NCBI RefSeq assembly: GCF_014640635.1 | Contig: NZ_BMHI01000005.1 | Span: 310,001 to 374,000 of the forward strand | Reading direction: 5' to 3' | Length of the DNA stretch: 64,000 nt | Source: Flexivirga endophytica | GTDB taxonomy: Bacteria > Actinomycetota > Actinomycetes > Actinomycetales > Dermatophilaceae | Shown: positions 8,981 through 17,741 of the stretch, piece after piece | Numbering within the stretch: position 1 is the stretch's first letter | Layout of the letters: every line of letters begins with the position of its first letter | Notes under the pieces: model-generated | Told to the model about the DNA's origin: nothing | What the model saw: only the letters and a program-made list of their open reading frames with translations | The model's database searches: none | Program-made: the position numbers and the translations under genes

Positions 8981-9823
8981 GTGTTACGGACGCTCAGCGG
9001 CGCCCGGGCCCTCGGACCCGGTGACTTCTCGGCGGCGTTGGACCTGTGTGCGGTGGACCCGCTGGCCAACGTCTTCGTCGCCGCGCGCCTGATCGAGGGC
9101 GGGCCCTCGTATGCCGGTGCGCTGCTCGGCACCGATGACGGGCGGCGCCTGCGTTCGATGTGCTGGACGTCGGCGAATGTCGTCCCGATCGGCGCCGACG
9201 ACGCGGCGTTGGACGCGTTCGCGACGCGGCTTCGCCGCAAGCGGCGGCGTTGTTCGTCGATCTTCGGCGATGCCGATCAGGTGCTCGGCCTTTGGCGTCG
9301 GCTGGAGAGGCATTGGGGCGACGCGCGGTCGGTGCGACCCGACCAGCCCATGCTGGCGGTGTCCGCCATACCCGCCAAGGGCTCCGGACCATCGGACGCG
9401 AGGGTGCGTCGCGCCCGCTTGGACGAGATCGATCAAGTCATGCCGGCCTCGGCGGCGATGTTCGCCGAGGAGATCGGCTACCCGCCATACGTCGGCTCGG
9501 ACCGCGAATACCGCCGGATGGTCACCTCGTTGATCGCCGCAGGCCATACCTTCGTGGTGACCGAGGGTCAGGAAGTCATCTTCAAGGCGGATGTCGGCTC
9601 GCTGGCTGCAGGTGTGGCTCAGTTGCAGGGTGTGTGGGTCGCGCCGCGACACCGTGGCAAGGGTCTGGCGACACCCGCGATGCGCGCGGTGGTCCGGCAG
9701 GTGATCGAGACGATCGCCCCGACCGTGACGCTCTATGTCAATGCCTACAACGAGCCGGCACTGCGGACCTATCACGCCGCAGGTTTCCGGCAGGTGGGCA
9801 AATTCGCGACTGTCATCCTCTGA
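8981..9823 (+). CDS. DUF4081 + GNAT acetyltransferase
   Basis: A 280-residue two-part protein: an N-terminal DUF4081 domain (LDLCAVDPLANVFVAARLIE, residues ~15-110) and a C-terminal GNAT domain. The latter has GVWVAPRHRGKGLATPAMRA as acetyl-CoA pyrophosphate loop and YVNAYNEPALRTYHAAGF as the family ending. In mycobacteria and other actinobacteria this protein is encoded next to ispG; here it lies 6.9 kb downstream of it, with unrelated genes between. The GTG at 8981 gives MLRTLSGARALGPGDF, the family N terminus. GAGGCT 6 nt upstream is a weak leaderless -10. Acceptor unknown. Confidence 0.88.
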   Translation: MLRTLSGARALGPGDFSAALDLCAVDPLANVFVAARLIEGGPSYAGALLGTDDGRRLRSMCWTSANVVPIGADDAALDAFATRLRRKRRRCSSIFGDADQVLGLWRRLERHWGDARSVRPDQPMLAVSAIPAKGSGPSDARVRRARLDEIDQVMPASAAMFAEEIGYPPYVGSDREYRRMVTSLIAAGHTFVVTEGQEVIFKADVGSLAAGVAQLQGVWVAPRHRGKGLATPAMRAVVRQVIETIAPTVTLYVNAYNEPALRTYHAAGFRQVGKFATVIL

Positions 9824-9835
9824 GAGAATCCCCGG

Positions 9836-10225
9836 ATGGTTTCCTCCCTGACGCCGACCGGCAAGATCCTCGCGGTTGCTTTCGGCACCTCCGGCGTCAT
9901 CCACCTGGTCCGTCCCAAGACGTTCGCGCGGAGTATGCCGCGCCAAGTGCCGCACCCGATCGAGGTCATCAAGGTGTCCGGTGTTGCCGAGTTGGCGTGC
10001 GCAGTGGGACTTCTCGTGCCGCGCACCCGTCGCGTGGCGGGCCCGGCATCGGCCGCGTTGCTGGTCGGGATCTTCCCGGCGAACGTGCAGATGACCGTGG
10101 ACGCCGCACGTGCGGTCTCCAAACGTGGCGTCAACGCCCAGCGCACTGCATATTTCGCCGGTACCGCCGCGCGACTGCCGTTGCAGTGGCCGCTGATCCG
10201 CGCGGCGTGGCGGGCGGGTCGCTGA
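9836..10225 (+). CDS. DoxX-like small membrane protein
   Basis: 129 residues with three to four hydrophobic segments. The central EVIKVSGVAELACAVGLLVP and the following PASAALLVGIFPANVQM are typical of the DoxX/DUF4267-like family of four-helix membrane proteins. The biochemical role is unknown; relatives are often tied to redox or thiol stress. It begins 12 nt after the acetyltransferase, with GAGAAT 6 nt before the ATG. It could be co-transcribed with that gene. The C terminus (LIRAAWRAGR) is basic and cytoplasmic by the positive-inside rule. Confidence 0.75.
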   Translation: MVSSLTPTGKILAVAFGTSGVIHLVRPKTFARSMPRQVPHPIEVIKVSGVAELACAVGLLVPRTRRVAGPASAALLVGIFPANVQMTVDAARAVSKRGVNAQRTAYFAGTAARLPLQWPLIRAAWRAGR

Positions 10226-10248
10226 ACGCCGCTCCCTGAGTCGCGGGC

Positions 10249-11598
10249 TCAGTCCTCGCCCCACCACTCGGCTGGGTCCTGCCCGTATCGGCCAGGCGGT
10301 GTCGGGAAATCGAGCGGCACGTCACCGGAGAAGATCGGTGGCCGCACGTATTCCATTGTCCCGTATGGCGACTCGGTCGCCGCCAACCAGAGTGGGGACT
10401 CGGGTCCGTCGAAGACCTCGTCGGTTCCGACGGGGGCTGCGTTGTGCCGCATCAGCCAGTCGGCGGTGCGGGCCAGCGCCAACCGTGCGCCGGCTCCGCC
10501 TTCCTGCGGGCGTCGGGCGAGCAGTCGCATCGCCGTGGCAGCCATCAGGTAACCGGTGGCGTGGTCGAGGGCCTGCACCGGCAGCGCACCCGGTGACCCG
10601 TCGTCACTGGTGTAGCTCGTGGCGATCCCACTGACGGCCTGGACGATGCTGTCGAATCCGCGCTGGTCGCCCCACGGCCCCGTATCGCCCCATGCCGACA
10701 GTTCGACGACGACCAGGTGCGGGTGGTCGGACAGCAGGGTCTCCCGGTCCAGGCCGAAGCGGCGCAACGCCCCCGGTCGATAACCGGTCAGCACCACGTC
10801 GGCCGTGCCGGCCAGCCCCCGGACGGTGGCCAGCCCATCCGGGTCGGCGAAGTCGAGTGCCGCCGTCCGCTTGGCGAAGCCGGTGTCCAGGTGCTGGTCC
10901 AACAACTCCGGCCGGCCCGGCGCGTCGATGTGCAGCACGTCGGCGCCGAGCGCCCCGAGGAAGCGCGCGGCGGTCGGCCCGGCGATGACCCGGGTCAGGT
11001 CCAGGACTCGAATCCCCTGCAACGGCAGCGACATCGACGGAGTCAGCGGTCGCACTGTCCCCGTGGATGCGTCGACCGTGACCAGCGGACGATCCGCGAT
11101 GGCTGCCACATGCTGTGGGTGTGCCCGCCATACGTCCGGGGTGCGGACAGCGCCGGCGATGCCGCCTGCTGCCCGGATCGCATCCTCGAGCGGCACAGCC
11201 TCCCGCTCCTGTATGGCGGCCGTCACGCCCACCCGATCCGCGGCCCGCAGCTCGGCACGGATGACGGCGGCGTGGTGGGGGTAGTTGCCGTGCAACCGGA
11301 TCCACCCGTCCCGGGTGCGGAAGAACCCGGACAACTCGCCCCACGCGCTCAGCGGCTCACCGTCGAGTCGCAGCCGCCCGATCGAGCCGAACGAGGCACC
11401 GACCAGACCACTGGCAACGAACGACCGCCACGACGAATCACGGGCAACGGCAATCGAGTTGGCGGCCGAAGCGGCGGCGGAGACGCTACCGACGGCCAGC
11501 CCCTCGACGTCCAGCGGTCCGGCCCACCAGCGGCGCGGGCCGCGTGCCACGGCGTCCGACGCCCACGGCAGCGGCAGCCTCGGCCAGTCCATCGGCAT
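10249..11598 (-). CDS. CaiB/BaiF-type (class III) CoA transferase with unusual domain order
   Basis: A 449-residue predicted CoA transferase. The family nucleotide-fold signature VLDLTRVIAGPTAARFLGAL plus GADVLHID appears near residue 195, although in standard enzymes it lies within the first ~30 residues. The segment before it (FFRTRDGWIRLHGNYPHH near residue 90, then AIRAAGGIAGAVRTPDVW) resembles the small domain and C-terminal region of the family, so the chain looks circularly permuted. LVVVELSAWGDTGPWGDQRG and FDSIVQAVSG follow. The CoA donor and acceptor are unknown. The ATG shares one base with the TGA of the upstream PPOX gene, making it the third gene of a tightly coupled minus-strand operon. 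Confidence 0.8.
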   Translation of the reverse strand: MPMDWPRLPLPWASDAVARGPRRWWAGPLDVEGLAVGSVSAAASAANSIAVARDSSWRSFVASGLVGASFGSIGRLRLDGEPLSAWGELSGFFRTRDGWIRLHGNYPHHAAVIRAELRAADRVGVTAAIQEREAVPLEDAIRAAGGIAGAVRTPDVWRAHPQHVAAIADRPLVTVDASTGTVRPLTPSMSLPLQGIRVLDLTRVIAGPTAARFLGALGADVLHIDAPGRPELLDQHLDTGFAKRTAALDFADPDGLATVRGLAGTADVVLTGYRPGALRRFGLDRETLLSDHPHLVVVELSAWGDTGPWGDQRGFDSIVQAVSGIATSYTSDDGSPGALPVQALDHATGYLMAATAMRLLARRPQEGGAGARLALARTADWLMRHNAAPVGTDEVFDGPESPLWLAATESPYGTMEYVRPPIFSGDVPLDFPTPPGRYGQDPAEWWGED

Positions 11599-12263
11599 CA
11601 CTTGGCGTAGAGCGAAGCCGCGTAACGATCGTCGCGGTAGTGCTCCTCGATGCTCTCCGGGTCGTCACCGGCGCGCCAGAGTGCCTTGGCGACGTCGGCA
11701 TACCGGGCGACCGACTCCGGCTGCCACGTCTCCGGACGCCAGACCTTGGAGCGCATGAACGCCTTGGGGCAGTGGTAGAAGACCTCCTCGATGTGCACGA
11801 TCAGTACCAGCTTGGGGCGGTGCCCCTGCACGACAAGGTCGTCGAAGAACGGCCCGTCGGTCACCAGTTGCCCGACTCCGTTGACGCGCAACGTGTCCGG
11901 GCGTCCCGGGATGACGAAGTTGAGACCGACATGCGAGTTGGCCAGTAGGTTGTGGAAGCCGTCCATGCGTTTGTTGCCCGGTCGCTCCGGGATGACGAGC
12001 GTGTGGTCGTCGAGGACGTGTCCGATTCCGGCGGGGTCCCCCTTGGGGGAGACGTCGCACCGTCCGTCCGGTGTCGAGGTGCCTACGAAGACCAGTGGCG
12101 AGGCCGCCAGCCAGTCCTTGTCGAGCGGATGCAGGACGTCCCGGACCTTGTCACGCGTCGGCGGGTCGGGCACTCCGAAACGCTCCAACTCAGCAGCTGT
12201 CGTCACGGTCGGCAGGTCGCGATAGGGGTTGCGTCGTTCGTCATACATTCGAGTCAGTTCCAT
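11598..12263 (-). CDS. FMN-dependent PPOX-type flavoprotein (MSMEG_1061-like)
   Basis: A 221-residue pyridoxamine-5'-phosphate-oxidase-fold flavoprotein. Visible landmarks are LVFVGTSTPDGRCDVSPKGD (split beta-barrel start, flavin contact), LVIPERPGNKRMDGFHNLLA and LRVNGVGQL, then IEEVFYHCPKAFMRSKVW, which is the signature of the MSMEG_1061-like subgroup. It probably uses FMN or F420 on a small substrate; the substrate is unknown. It overlaps the isomerase gene upstream by 10 nt if the ATG at 12263 is used. An internal ATG at 12248 (MYDERRNPYRD) is an alternative start. It ends one base into the CoA-transferase start. Confidence 0.85.
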   Translation of the reverse strand: MELTRMYDERRNPYRDLPTVTTAAELERFGVPDPPTRDKVRDVLHPLDKDWLAASPLVFVGTSTPDGRCDVSPKGDPAGIGHVLDDHTLVIPERPGNKRMDGFHNLLANSHVGLNFVIPGRPDTLRVNGVGQLVTDGPFFDDLVVQGHRPKLVLIVHIEEVFYHCPKAFMRSKVWRPETWQPESVARYADVAKALWRAGDDPESIEEHYRDDRYAASLYAK

Positions 12264-13033
12264 TCGATCTGTTGGTGATTGCGCCAGAAGGCGAGCACGT
12301 CGTCACCGTCCTGGCGGATCTCGTTGCCGCGGTTCCAGAGGCCGAGGTAGAGCTGAGCAGCAGTGCCGGTCCACTTCGAGTCGGGGGAGCTGACGGTCGC
12401 GCCGTGCTCGCAGCTGGTCGGCGCGTCTGACAGCCGGAGCGTCCAGGCCCGGTCGGCATCGGTGGGTTCGACGACGACCGTCGCCGGACGGGGTGAGCGC
12501 AGTTCCTGGTGGCTGCGGGTGACGAAGCCCGTCAGAAGTTCGTCGATGCCGTCGAGTGCGACCGTCGGTTCGACAGCGGCGTCCGCCGCGCTCGGGATCC
12601 GTCCCAGCCGGGCTGCCAGCCCGTCGACAGCGTGGATCGTGGTCTCGTGACACTGGCGACGCGCCCACGCCAGCCTGGGTGGCGGCGCGTCGTTGAGGAA
12701 GAAGAAGACCTCGAGGTCCTCGGGTGCGTCGTGCAAGGCGTGTGTGAGGAGTTCGACACCGGCCAGCAGCCAGGCGCCGGCATCATCCTGCTGCATGCCC
12801 TCGTTGTGGAACCACTCGGTGGCCGCGTCCGCGTTGTGGCGGTTGATCGTGCCCGTGATGATCCCGGTCGCCCAGCGGTGCACCATCCCGGTGTGTGCGA
12901 TGAGCTGCAGCGTCGACCAGTCGCGACAGGTCGGGACCTCCTCGTCACGCAGGGCGGCGGTGTCGTCGCGCAGTTGCGTCGCGGCGGTGTTCAGGGCAGC
13001 CAGGTAATCGTCGAGCGCGAGCGAAGCGGGCAT
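12254..13033 (-). CDS. maleylpyruvate isomerase-family, mycothiol-dependent enzyme
   Basis: A 259-residue DinB-like four-helix protein with the MDMPI signature. CRDWSTLQLIAHTGMVHRWA contains the first metal-site His. HEGMQQDDAGAWLLAGVELL, RRQCHETTIHAVDG (second His cluster) and a C-terminal MDMPI_C domain with GTAAQLYLGLWNR follow. Such proteins use mycothiol as cofactor, which supports an actinobacterial host. The reaction is not predictable. The ATG at 13033 is preceded by TACGGT at exactly 6 nt, so it is probably leaderless; an open frame further upstream is rejected. It heads the operon with the PPOX flavoprotein and CoA transferase, suggesting a small catabolic or detoxification pathway. 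Confidence 0.85.
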   Translation of the reverse strand: MPASLALDDYLAALNTAATQLRDDTAALRDEEVPTCRDWSTLQLIAHTGMVHRWATGIITGTINRHNADAATEWFHNEGMQQDDAGAWLLAGVELLTHALHDAPEDLEVFFFLNDAPPPRLAWARRQCHETTIHAVDGLAARLGRIPSAADAAVEPTVALDGIDELLTGFVTRSHQELRSPRPATVVVEPTDADRAWTLRLSDAPTSCEHGATVSSPDSKWTGTAAQLYLGLWNRGNEIRQDGDDVLAFWRNHQQIEWN

Positions 13034-13039
13034 GACTCG

Positions 13040-13045
13040 ACCGTA
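13040..13045 (-). promoter_or_regulatory. -10 box, leaderless start of the 13033 operon
   Basis: On the minus strand TACGGT, 6 nt, then ATG at 13033. Confidence 0.5.
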
Positions 13046-13068
13046 ACGTGAGCGGGCTTTCGGATGCG

Positions 13069-13074
13069 TAGTCT
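13069..13074 (+). promoter_or_regulatory. -10 box, leaderless start of the acyl-CoA dehydrogenase gene
   Basis: TAGTCT, 7 nt, then ATG at 13082; this argues against the in-frame ATG at 13064. The divergent -10 of the 13033 gene is 24 nt away, so the two promoters nearly abut. Confidence 0.5.
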
Positions 13075-13081
13075 TTTGCGC

Positions 13082-14740
13082 ATGGCGGACCTCATGGACA
13101 ACTTCGCGCGCACCCCGAGCAACCAGCCACCGCCGCTCGTGGGCCACAACACCGTCGCCGGTGACGCGGCACTGCTGGACGCCGTCCGTGCGCAGACCGG
13201 TGACGATGCCGAGCGGATCATCCAGTCACTGCTGCCGATCGGCGAGCTCGCCGGGACCGCCGAGGCTCGCGAGCACGGCATGCTGGCCAACTCGCACGAG
13301 CCGATCTTCCGCCCGGTTGATCGCTTCGGGGCACGCGTCGACGAGGTCGACTTCCATCCCAGTTGGCACTGGATGCTCGAGCAGGGGGTCGGTTTCGGCC
13401 TGACCGGTGCTCCGTGGGTGTCGTCGGAGCCGATGCCACACGTGCGTCGCGCGGCGGCATACATCGCTTGGAGCGCGATCGAGCCGGGCCACGGCTGCCC
13501 GATGACGATGACGTATGCCGCAGTGCCCGCGCTGCGGGCCGATGCTGCGCTGACCGCGGAGCTCACCCCCGGACTGTCCTCTGCCACCTATGATCCCGGG
13601 CTGCGTCCGATCGCTGACAAGCGAGGACTGCTCGCCGGCATGGGTATGACGGAAAAGCAGGGCGGCTCCGACGTACGCACCAACACCACGGTTGCGACCC
13701 CGACCGCCGACGGGACGTATCGGCTGACCGGGCACAAGTGGTTCACGTCGGCTCCGATGAACGACATCTTCCTGGTGCTCGCGCAGGCACCGGGCGGGCT
13801 GTCCTGCTTCGTCGTCCCGCGTGTGCTGCCCGACGGCAGTCGCAACACGCTGCACATCGTGCGGTTGAAGGACAAGCTCGGCAACCGCTCCAACGCATCC
13901 AGCGAGTTGGAGTTCACCGGCACCCATGCGCGCCGGCTCGGTGACGAGGGCGCGGGCGTCCGCACCATCATCGAGATGGTCGCGGCCACCCGGCTGGACT
14001 GCGTGCTGGGCTCCTCGGCGCTGATGCGCCGCAGTCTCGCCGAGGCGATCTGGCACGCGGAGCACCGCAGTGCATTCGGTGGACTGCTTGTCGACAAGCC
14101 CGCGATGCGAAACGTGCTGGCGGACCTCGCGATCGAGTCGGAGGCGGCCACCGCGCTCGGCCTGCGACTGGCGCGTGCCGTCGAGGCGACCGACGATCCG
14201 GCGCAGCGTGCGTTGCGCCGGATAGGGCTGCCGCTGGCGAAGTTCTGGATCTGCAAGCGCACGTCGTTCCACGTCGCCGAGGCGCTTGAAGTGCTCGGCG
14301 GCAACGGCTACGTCGAGGACTCCGGCCTGCCGATGCTCTTCCGGGAGTCTCCGCTCAACTCCATCTGGGAGGGCAGTGGCAACGTCAACGCGCTGGACGT
14401 GCTGCGCGTGTTGCAACGTCAGCCGGAGGGCGTGGACGCGTGGCGTGACGAGGTCGAGGCAGCGGGCGTCCCGGAGCTGCACGACGCCGTCACCGAAGTG
14501 TTGAAAACAATTGCCAATATTGAAGATCCCGCGGGAGCGGAGTATGTCGCCCGCTGGCTGGCATCCCGTATGGCGGTCCTGCTGCAAGCGAGTCTCCTGG
14601 TGCGGCAGTCACCGCCCGAGGTCTCCGAGGCGTTCCTGGTGTCGCGGGTCCTCGGGCAGCATGCCGGCGTCTTCGGCACCCTGCCGACCGGGCTCGACAC
14701 CGCCGCGATCGTGACCCGCGCGAACCCGAAGGGCGAGTAA
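13082..14740 (+). CDS. AidB-like acyl-CoA dehydrogenase
   Basis: A 552-residue flavoprotein of the acyl-CoA dehydrogenase superfamily, AidB branch. An N-terminal AidB-type segment (NQPPPLVGHN) is followed by the substrate-pocket motif GMGMTEKQGGSDVRTNTTVA and GHKWFTSAPMNDIFLVLAQ. The FAD/C-terminal helical domain has EALEVLGGNGYVEDSGLP and ESPLNSIWEGSGNVNALDVL. AidB in E. coli is part of the alkylation response and binds DNA; whether this protein is a metabolic dehydrogenase or an AidB functional equivalent cannot be told. The ATG at 13082 is chosen because TAGTCT lies 7 nt upstream. The stop codon lies within a terminator hairpin. Confidence 0.88.
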   Translation: MADLMDNFARTPSNQPPPLVGHNTVAGDAALLDAVRAQTGDDAERIIQSLLPIGELAGTAEAREHGMLANSHEPIFRPVDRFGARVDEVDFHPSWHWMLEQGVGFGLTGAPWVSSEPMPHVRRAAAYIAWSAIEPGHGCPMTMTYAAVPALRADAALTAELTPGLSSATYDPGLRPIADKRGLLAGMGMTEKQGGSDVRTNTTVATPTADGTYRLTGHKWFTSAPMNDIFLVLAQAPGGLSCFVVPRVLPDGSRNTLHIVRLKDKLGNRSNASSELEFTGTHARRLGDEGAGVRTIIEMVAATRLDCVLGSSALMRRSLAEAIWHAEHRSAFGGLLVDKPAMRNVLADLAIESEAATALGLRLARAVEATDDPAQRALRRIGLPLAKFWICKRTSFHVAEALEVLGGNGYVEDSGLPMLFRESPLNSIWEGSGNVNALDVLRVLQRQPEGVDAWRDEVEAAGVPELHDAVTEVLKTIANIEDPAGAEYVARWLASRMAVLLQASLLVRQSPPEVSEAFLVSRVLGQHAGVFGTLPTGLDTAAIVTRANPKGE

Positions 14741-14767
14741 CCGACGACTGTCGCCGGTTACTCGCCC
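14731..14767. terminator. hairpin terminator between convergent genes
   Basis: A perfect 13-bp inverted repeat, GGGCGAGTAACCG / CGGTTACTCGCCC, with an 11-nt loop. The left arm includes the TAA stop of the acyl-CoA dehydrogenase. It lacks a U tract, as is usual in actinobacteria, and would also terminate leftward transcription from the phosphoesterase gene. Confidence 0.7.
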
Positions 14768-14817
14768 TGGAGCGGAATTCGAACGAGTAGATCGCTACTG
14801 TCGCGACCTATTCGGTG

Positions 14818-16479
14818 TCAGGCGCCGTGCCCGTGACCGTGGCCTTTCTCAGGCGGCGTGACACTGGCGACCGAACCGTCCTTGTTCAACAGCACGGTCG
14901 GCGCCTTCGGCCGCCCGAAGCTGAGCAGTGACGCGAAGGACTTCGCCCGCGCGTCGAACGAACCGTTGCCCAGCTGAGGAAGCTTCCAGTTCTGCTCGAC
15001 GAACTTGATGACCGAAGCCTGCTCCAGCGGCTGGTGGCCGACCGTGTTCACCTTGGCGTACGGCGAGATGACCAGGAACGGCAGCCGCGGTCCGGGACCG
15101 CACCGGTCGTCCTGCGGGCCGCTGCTCGTCACTGGCTCCTTGACGCTGGTGCACATCGGTTCATTCAGGCTCGCGTCGCGCGCTCCCGTGCGTATCTTGG
15201 CGACCTCGTGGTCGTACCAGCCATCCGAATCGTCATACGTGACAACGATCGCGGTGTCCTTCCACTCGGGTGACTGCTGGATCGCGTTGATCTCCTTGAC
15301 GATGAAATCCTGCTCGTCGGTCGGGTCCGAGTAGCCGGCGTGCCCGTCCTGATAGGACGGCGCCTTCAGGAACGACACGGCCGGCATGTTGCCGTTCTCG
15401 AGCGACTCGTTGAACAGGCTCAGGTCGTACTGGTGGTTGGCCTGGCCCTCGTGTCCGACCTCGGCGAGGGACTTCGGCGGCAGGTGGTGCGGATTCGCGG
15501 TCGACTTGTAGTAGGCGAACGGGTTGTGGTGCGGGCTGTAGTCCACCGAGGTGCCGCCGCCGACGTTGGCGTGCGAGGTGGTGCACTGGGCGTAGGTGCC
15601 GTCACCGGCGTATGGCGTGTCCGGCGTGAAGCCACCCTGGAACCAGCCCCACGAGACCCCGGCCGAACTCAGCTGGTCGCCGATGTTCTTGCCCTGCATC
15701 GCGCCGAGGTTGTTGGTCGACGTGTGGTTGTGGCCGGAGCAGTCGTCGTATGCCGGGTCGGGGTCGTTGGTCATCGTGCCGATGCCCTTGTCGTTCGGTG
15801 TCGAGACGACGTAGCTGTCCGATGTGGGGTCGCCGGTCTTGGGGTCGACGGCGTGGATACCCCACGTATTTCCCGAAACCAGGTTGATGGCGCCCGGTGA
15901 CGACGGCCCGTAGTTGGAGCCGTACATGTTGTCGCTCATCGCGTAGTGCTGGGCGTAGTTCCACATGCCCGTGACGGTGTTGCCGTCGAAGTAGCCCATC
16001 GCCAGGCCGGGAGCACCGAACTCACCGGTGCAGGTGTCGACGCTGGTGTTCTCGACGACCTTGTCGTTCTTGCCGCCGTTGGCCGCCTTCTGTTCCGGTG
16101 TGTATGCGTGGTTCTGGTCGCAGGTGACGGCTTGGTCCGACGCCAGCCGGAAGGGCTTGTAGAGATTGGGGTTCGAGCGGATCAGGCCCGCGTTCTGCTC
16201 GGTGTTCGCGCGCGGCGTGTGACGGGCCGCGGTGAACTTCGTGCCGTCGGTGTTGGCTGCGTTCGGGTAGGTCCCGAAGTAGTGGTCGAACGAGACGTTC
16301 TCGTCGAAGAGCACGACGACGTGCTTGATCGGCGTCGCGGTGCGAGTGTGTGCTGCGGGTTGCCTCGGTTGCGCAGGACTCGCGGCGTTCGCCGTGGCCT
16401 GCACGGCGGCTGTCGTGCCGGCTGCGAGGATCACGACGCCTGCCGAGGCCGCGGCCAGTAATGCTGGCTTCTTCTGCAC
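14818..16479 (-). CDS. secreted phosphoesterase (phospholipase C / acid phosphatase family)
   Basis: A 553-residue exported enzyme. The N terminus MQKKPALLAAASAGVVILAA followed by an Ala-rich stretch is a Sec-type signal peptide, with cleavage probably near ANAASPA. The mature part carries the PF04185 phosphoesterase core: HVVVLFDENVSFDHYFGTYP (catalytic Asn/Glu metal site), SDNMYGSNYGPSSPGAINLV, and the C-terminal IVVTYDDSDGWYDHE and GPRLPFLVISPYAK. The family includes phospholipases C and acid phosphatases; head-group specificity is unknown. The GTG at 16479 has GGAAGGA about 7 nt upstream. Located 38 nt downstream of efeB on the same strand, it may be read through from the iron-uptake genes. 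Confidence 0.88.
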   Translation of the reverse strand: MQKKPALLAAASAGVVILAAGTTAAVQATANAASPAQPRQPAAHTRTATPIKHVVVLFDENVSFDHYFGTYPNAANTDGTKFTAARHTPRANTEQNAGLIRSNPNLYKPFRLASDQAVTCDQNHAYTPEQKAANGGKNDKVVENTSVDTCTGEFGAPGLAMGYFDGNTVTGMWNYAQHYAMSDNMYGSNYGPSSPGAINLVSGNTWGIHAVDPKTGDPTSDSYVVSTPNDKGIGTMTNDPDPAYDDCSGHNHTSTNNLGAMQGKNIGDQLSSAGVSWGWFQGGFTPDTPYAGDGTYAQCTTSHANVGGGTSVDYSPHHNPFAYYKSTANPHHLPPKSLAEVGHEGQANHQYDLSLFNESLENGNMPAVSFLKAPSYQDGHAGYSDPTDEQDFIVKEINAIQQSPEWKDTAIVVTYDDSDGWYDHEVAKIRTGARDASLNEPMCTSVKEPVTSSGPQDDRCGPGPRLPFLVISPYAKVNTVGHQPLEQASVIKFVEQNWKLPQLGNGSFDARAKSFASLLSFGRPKAPTVLLNKDGSVASVTPPEKGHGHGHGA

Positions 16480-16517
16480 GGTGCTTCCTTCCTGGGTTCG
16501 GACTTGCGGGGGGTTGT

Positions 16518-17741
16518 CTACGCGAGCAACGTGCTCCCGTAGAAGTCCTTCGTGTTGCGCACGCCGGGCAACGCGAAGAAGTAGCCGCCGCCCACCGGGG
16601 TGATGTAGTCGACGAGCGGTTCGTCGGCGAGCCGTTTCTGCACGGCGACGAACTGGCGATCGAGGTCGGCGTTGAACGCTCCGAACATCAGGCCCATGTC
16701 GAGGTTTCCGACGGAGTCGACGCCTGCGTCATACGAGTACGACCGCCGGAGGAACTGTGATGCGGCGGTTGCCGGGGTACGCGGATTCGCCATTCGGATG
16801 TGGCTGTCGAGCGGTATGGCGCTGCCGTTCGGGTCGTTCCCGTAGTCCGGGGTCGACCCTTCGCCACCGCCGGTCAGCGGGGCGCCGGTGTCCTTGCGGC
16901 GGCCGAACATCCGCTCCTGCTCGGAGGTGGAGACGCGGTCCCAGAACTCGACCAGCATCCTGATCCTGCGCATGACGTAGTAGCTGCCGCCGGCGGCCCA
17001 GGCCGGTTCGCCGCCGTCGGCCCACACGAGTGAGCCCATCTGTTTGTCGTCGCGCGGGTCAGGACCGGCGATGCCGTCCTTGAAACCCAGCAGGTTGCGC
17101 GGGTGACCGGTCGGCCGCGGGGCGGAGGTGAATCCATCCTGTTTCCAACGGATCTGCATCGATCCACGGGTCGCGCGGCATACTTCACGCAGGGCGTTCG
17201 TCACGACGTCGCGGTCGTGCGCCTGCAACGTGATCAGCACATCGCCGCCGCACCAGGCCGGGTCGAGTTGGTCATTCGGGAAGGTGTCCATCGCCCGCAG
17301 ACGACGTGGTTTGGCGCCCGCGAGCCCGAACGTGTCGGTGAAGACGCGATGCCCCAACGCGACAACGGACTCCAGCGCGTGGGTCGGCCCATCAGGCCCG
17401 AGGAGGCCGGTACCTGCGGTGGTGGTGATGCCAGGGTCGGCCGCGACGCCGCCAGTGGTCAGCGCCCGTAACGTGGTCGTGAGTGTGCGCAGCAACTCCT
17501 CGAGATCCGGCCTGGTGCTGGTCGCGAGATCGAACGCGACGATGGTCGCCGCGGGCAAGGGGTCTCCGAGCACCCCACTTTGATGTCTGCCGTGGAACGC
17601 CGCGAGCCTGCGCCGCCCGGCTGCGTGTGGTGCCGAGGTGTCGGCCAGGGCTCGCCCAGCGGTGGCGGCTACCGCGATTGCGCCCGCACCACCGGTGACG
17701 ACTCCGGCCCGCAACAGCGTGCGGCGGTTGGGTTGTGTCAT
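16518..17741 (-). CDS. efeB: EfeB-type deferrochelatase / Dyp-type peroxidase
   Basis: A 407-residue Tat-exported haem peroxidase of the EfeUOB ferrous-iron uptake system. The Tat motif is NRRTLLRAG at the N terminus, followed by an alanine-rich hydrophobic stretch. Dyp-family landmarks are GFKDGIAGPDPRDD (distal haem side, usually GFKDGT) and His314 in DSHIRMANPR as proximal haem ligand. QFLRRSYSYDAG and GLMFGAFNADLDRQFVAVQK lie near the end. EfeB is proposed to oxidise ferrous iron or extract iron from haem outside the membrane. Its ATG overlaps the TGA of efeO (ATGA), so the two are translationally coupled. No efeU permease gene adjoins. Confidence 0.92.
   Translation of the reverse strand: MTQPNRRTLLRAGVVTGGAGAIAVAATAGRALADTSAPHAAGRRRLAAFHGRHQSGVLGDPLPAATIVAFDLATSTRPDLEELLRTLTTTLRALTTGGVAADPGITTTAGTGLLGPDGPTHALESVVALGHRVFTDTFGLAGAKPRRLRAMDTFPNDQLDPAWCGGDVLITLQAHDRDVVTNALREVCRATRGSMQIRWKQDGFTSAPRPTGHPRNLLGFKDGIAGPDPRDDKQMGSLVWADGGEPAWAAGGSYYVMRRIRMLVEFWDRVSTSEQERMFGRRKDTGAPLTGGGEGSTPDYGNDPNGSAIPLDSHIRMANPRTPATAASQFLRRSYSYDAGVDSVGNLDMGLMFGAFNADLDRQFVAVQKRLADEPLVDYITPVGGGYFFALPGVRNTKDFYGSTLLA

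Noticed and set aside
13064-13081. Upstream ATG for the acyl-CoA dehydrogenase.
   Set aside because: TAGTCT lies between it and the second ATG, at leaderless spacing to 13082; GAGCGGG is a poor, distant ribosome site for 13064.
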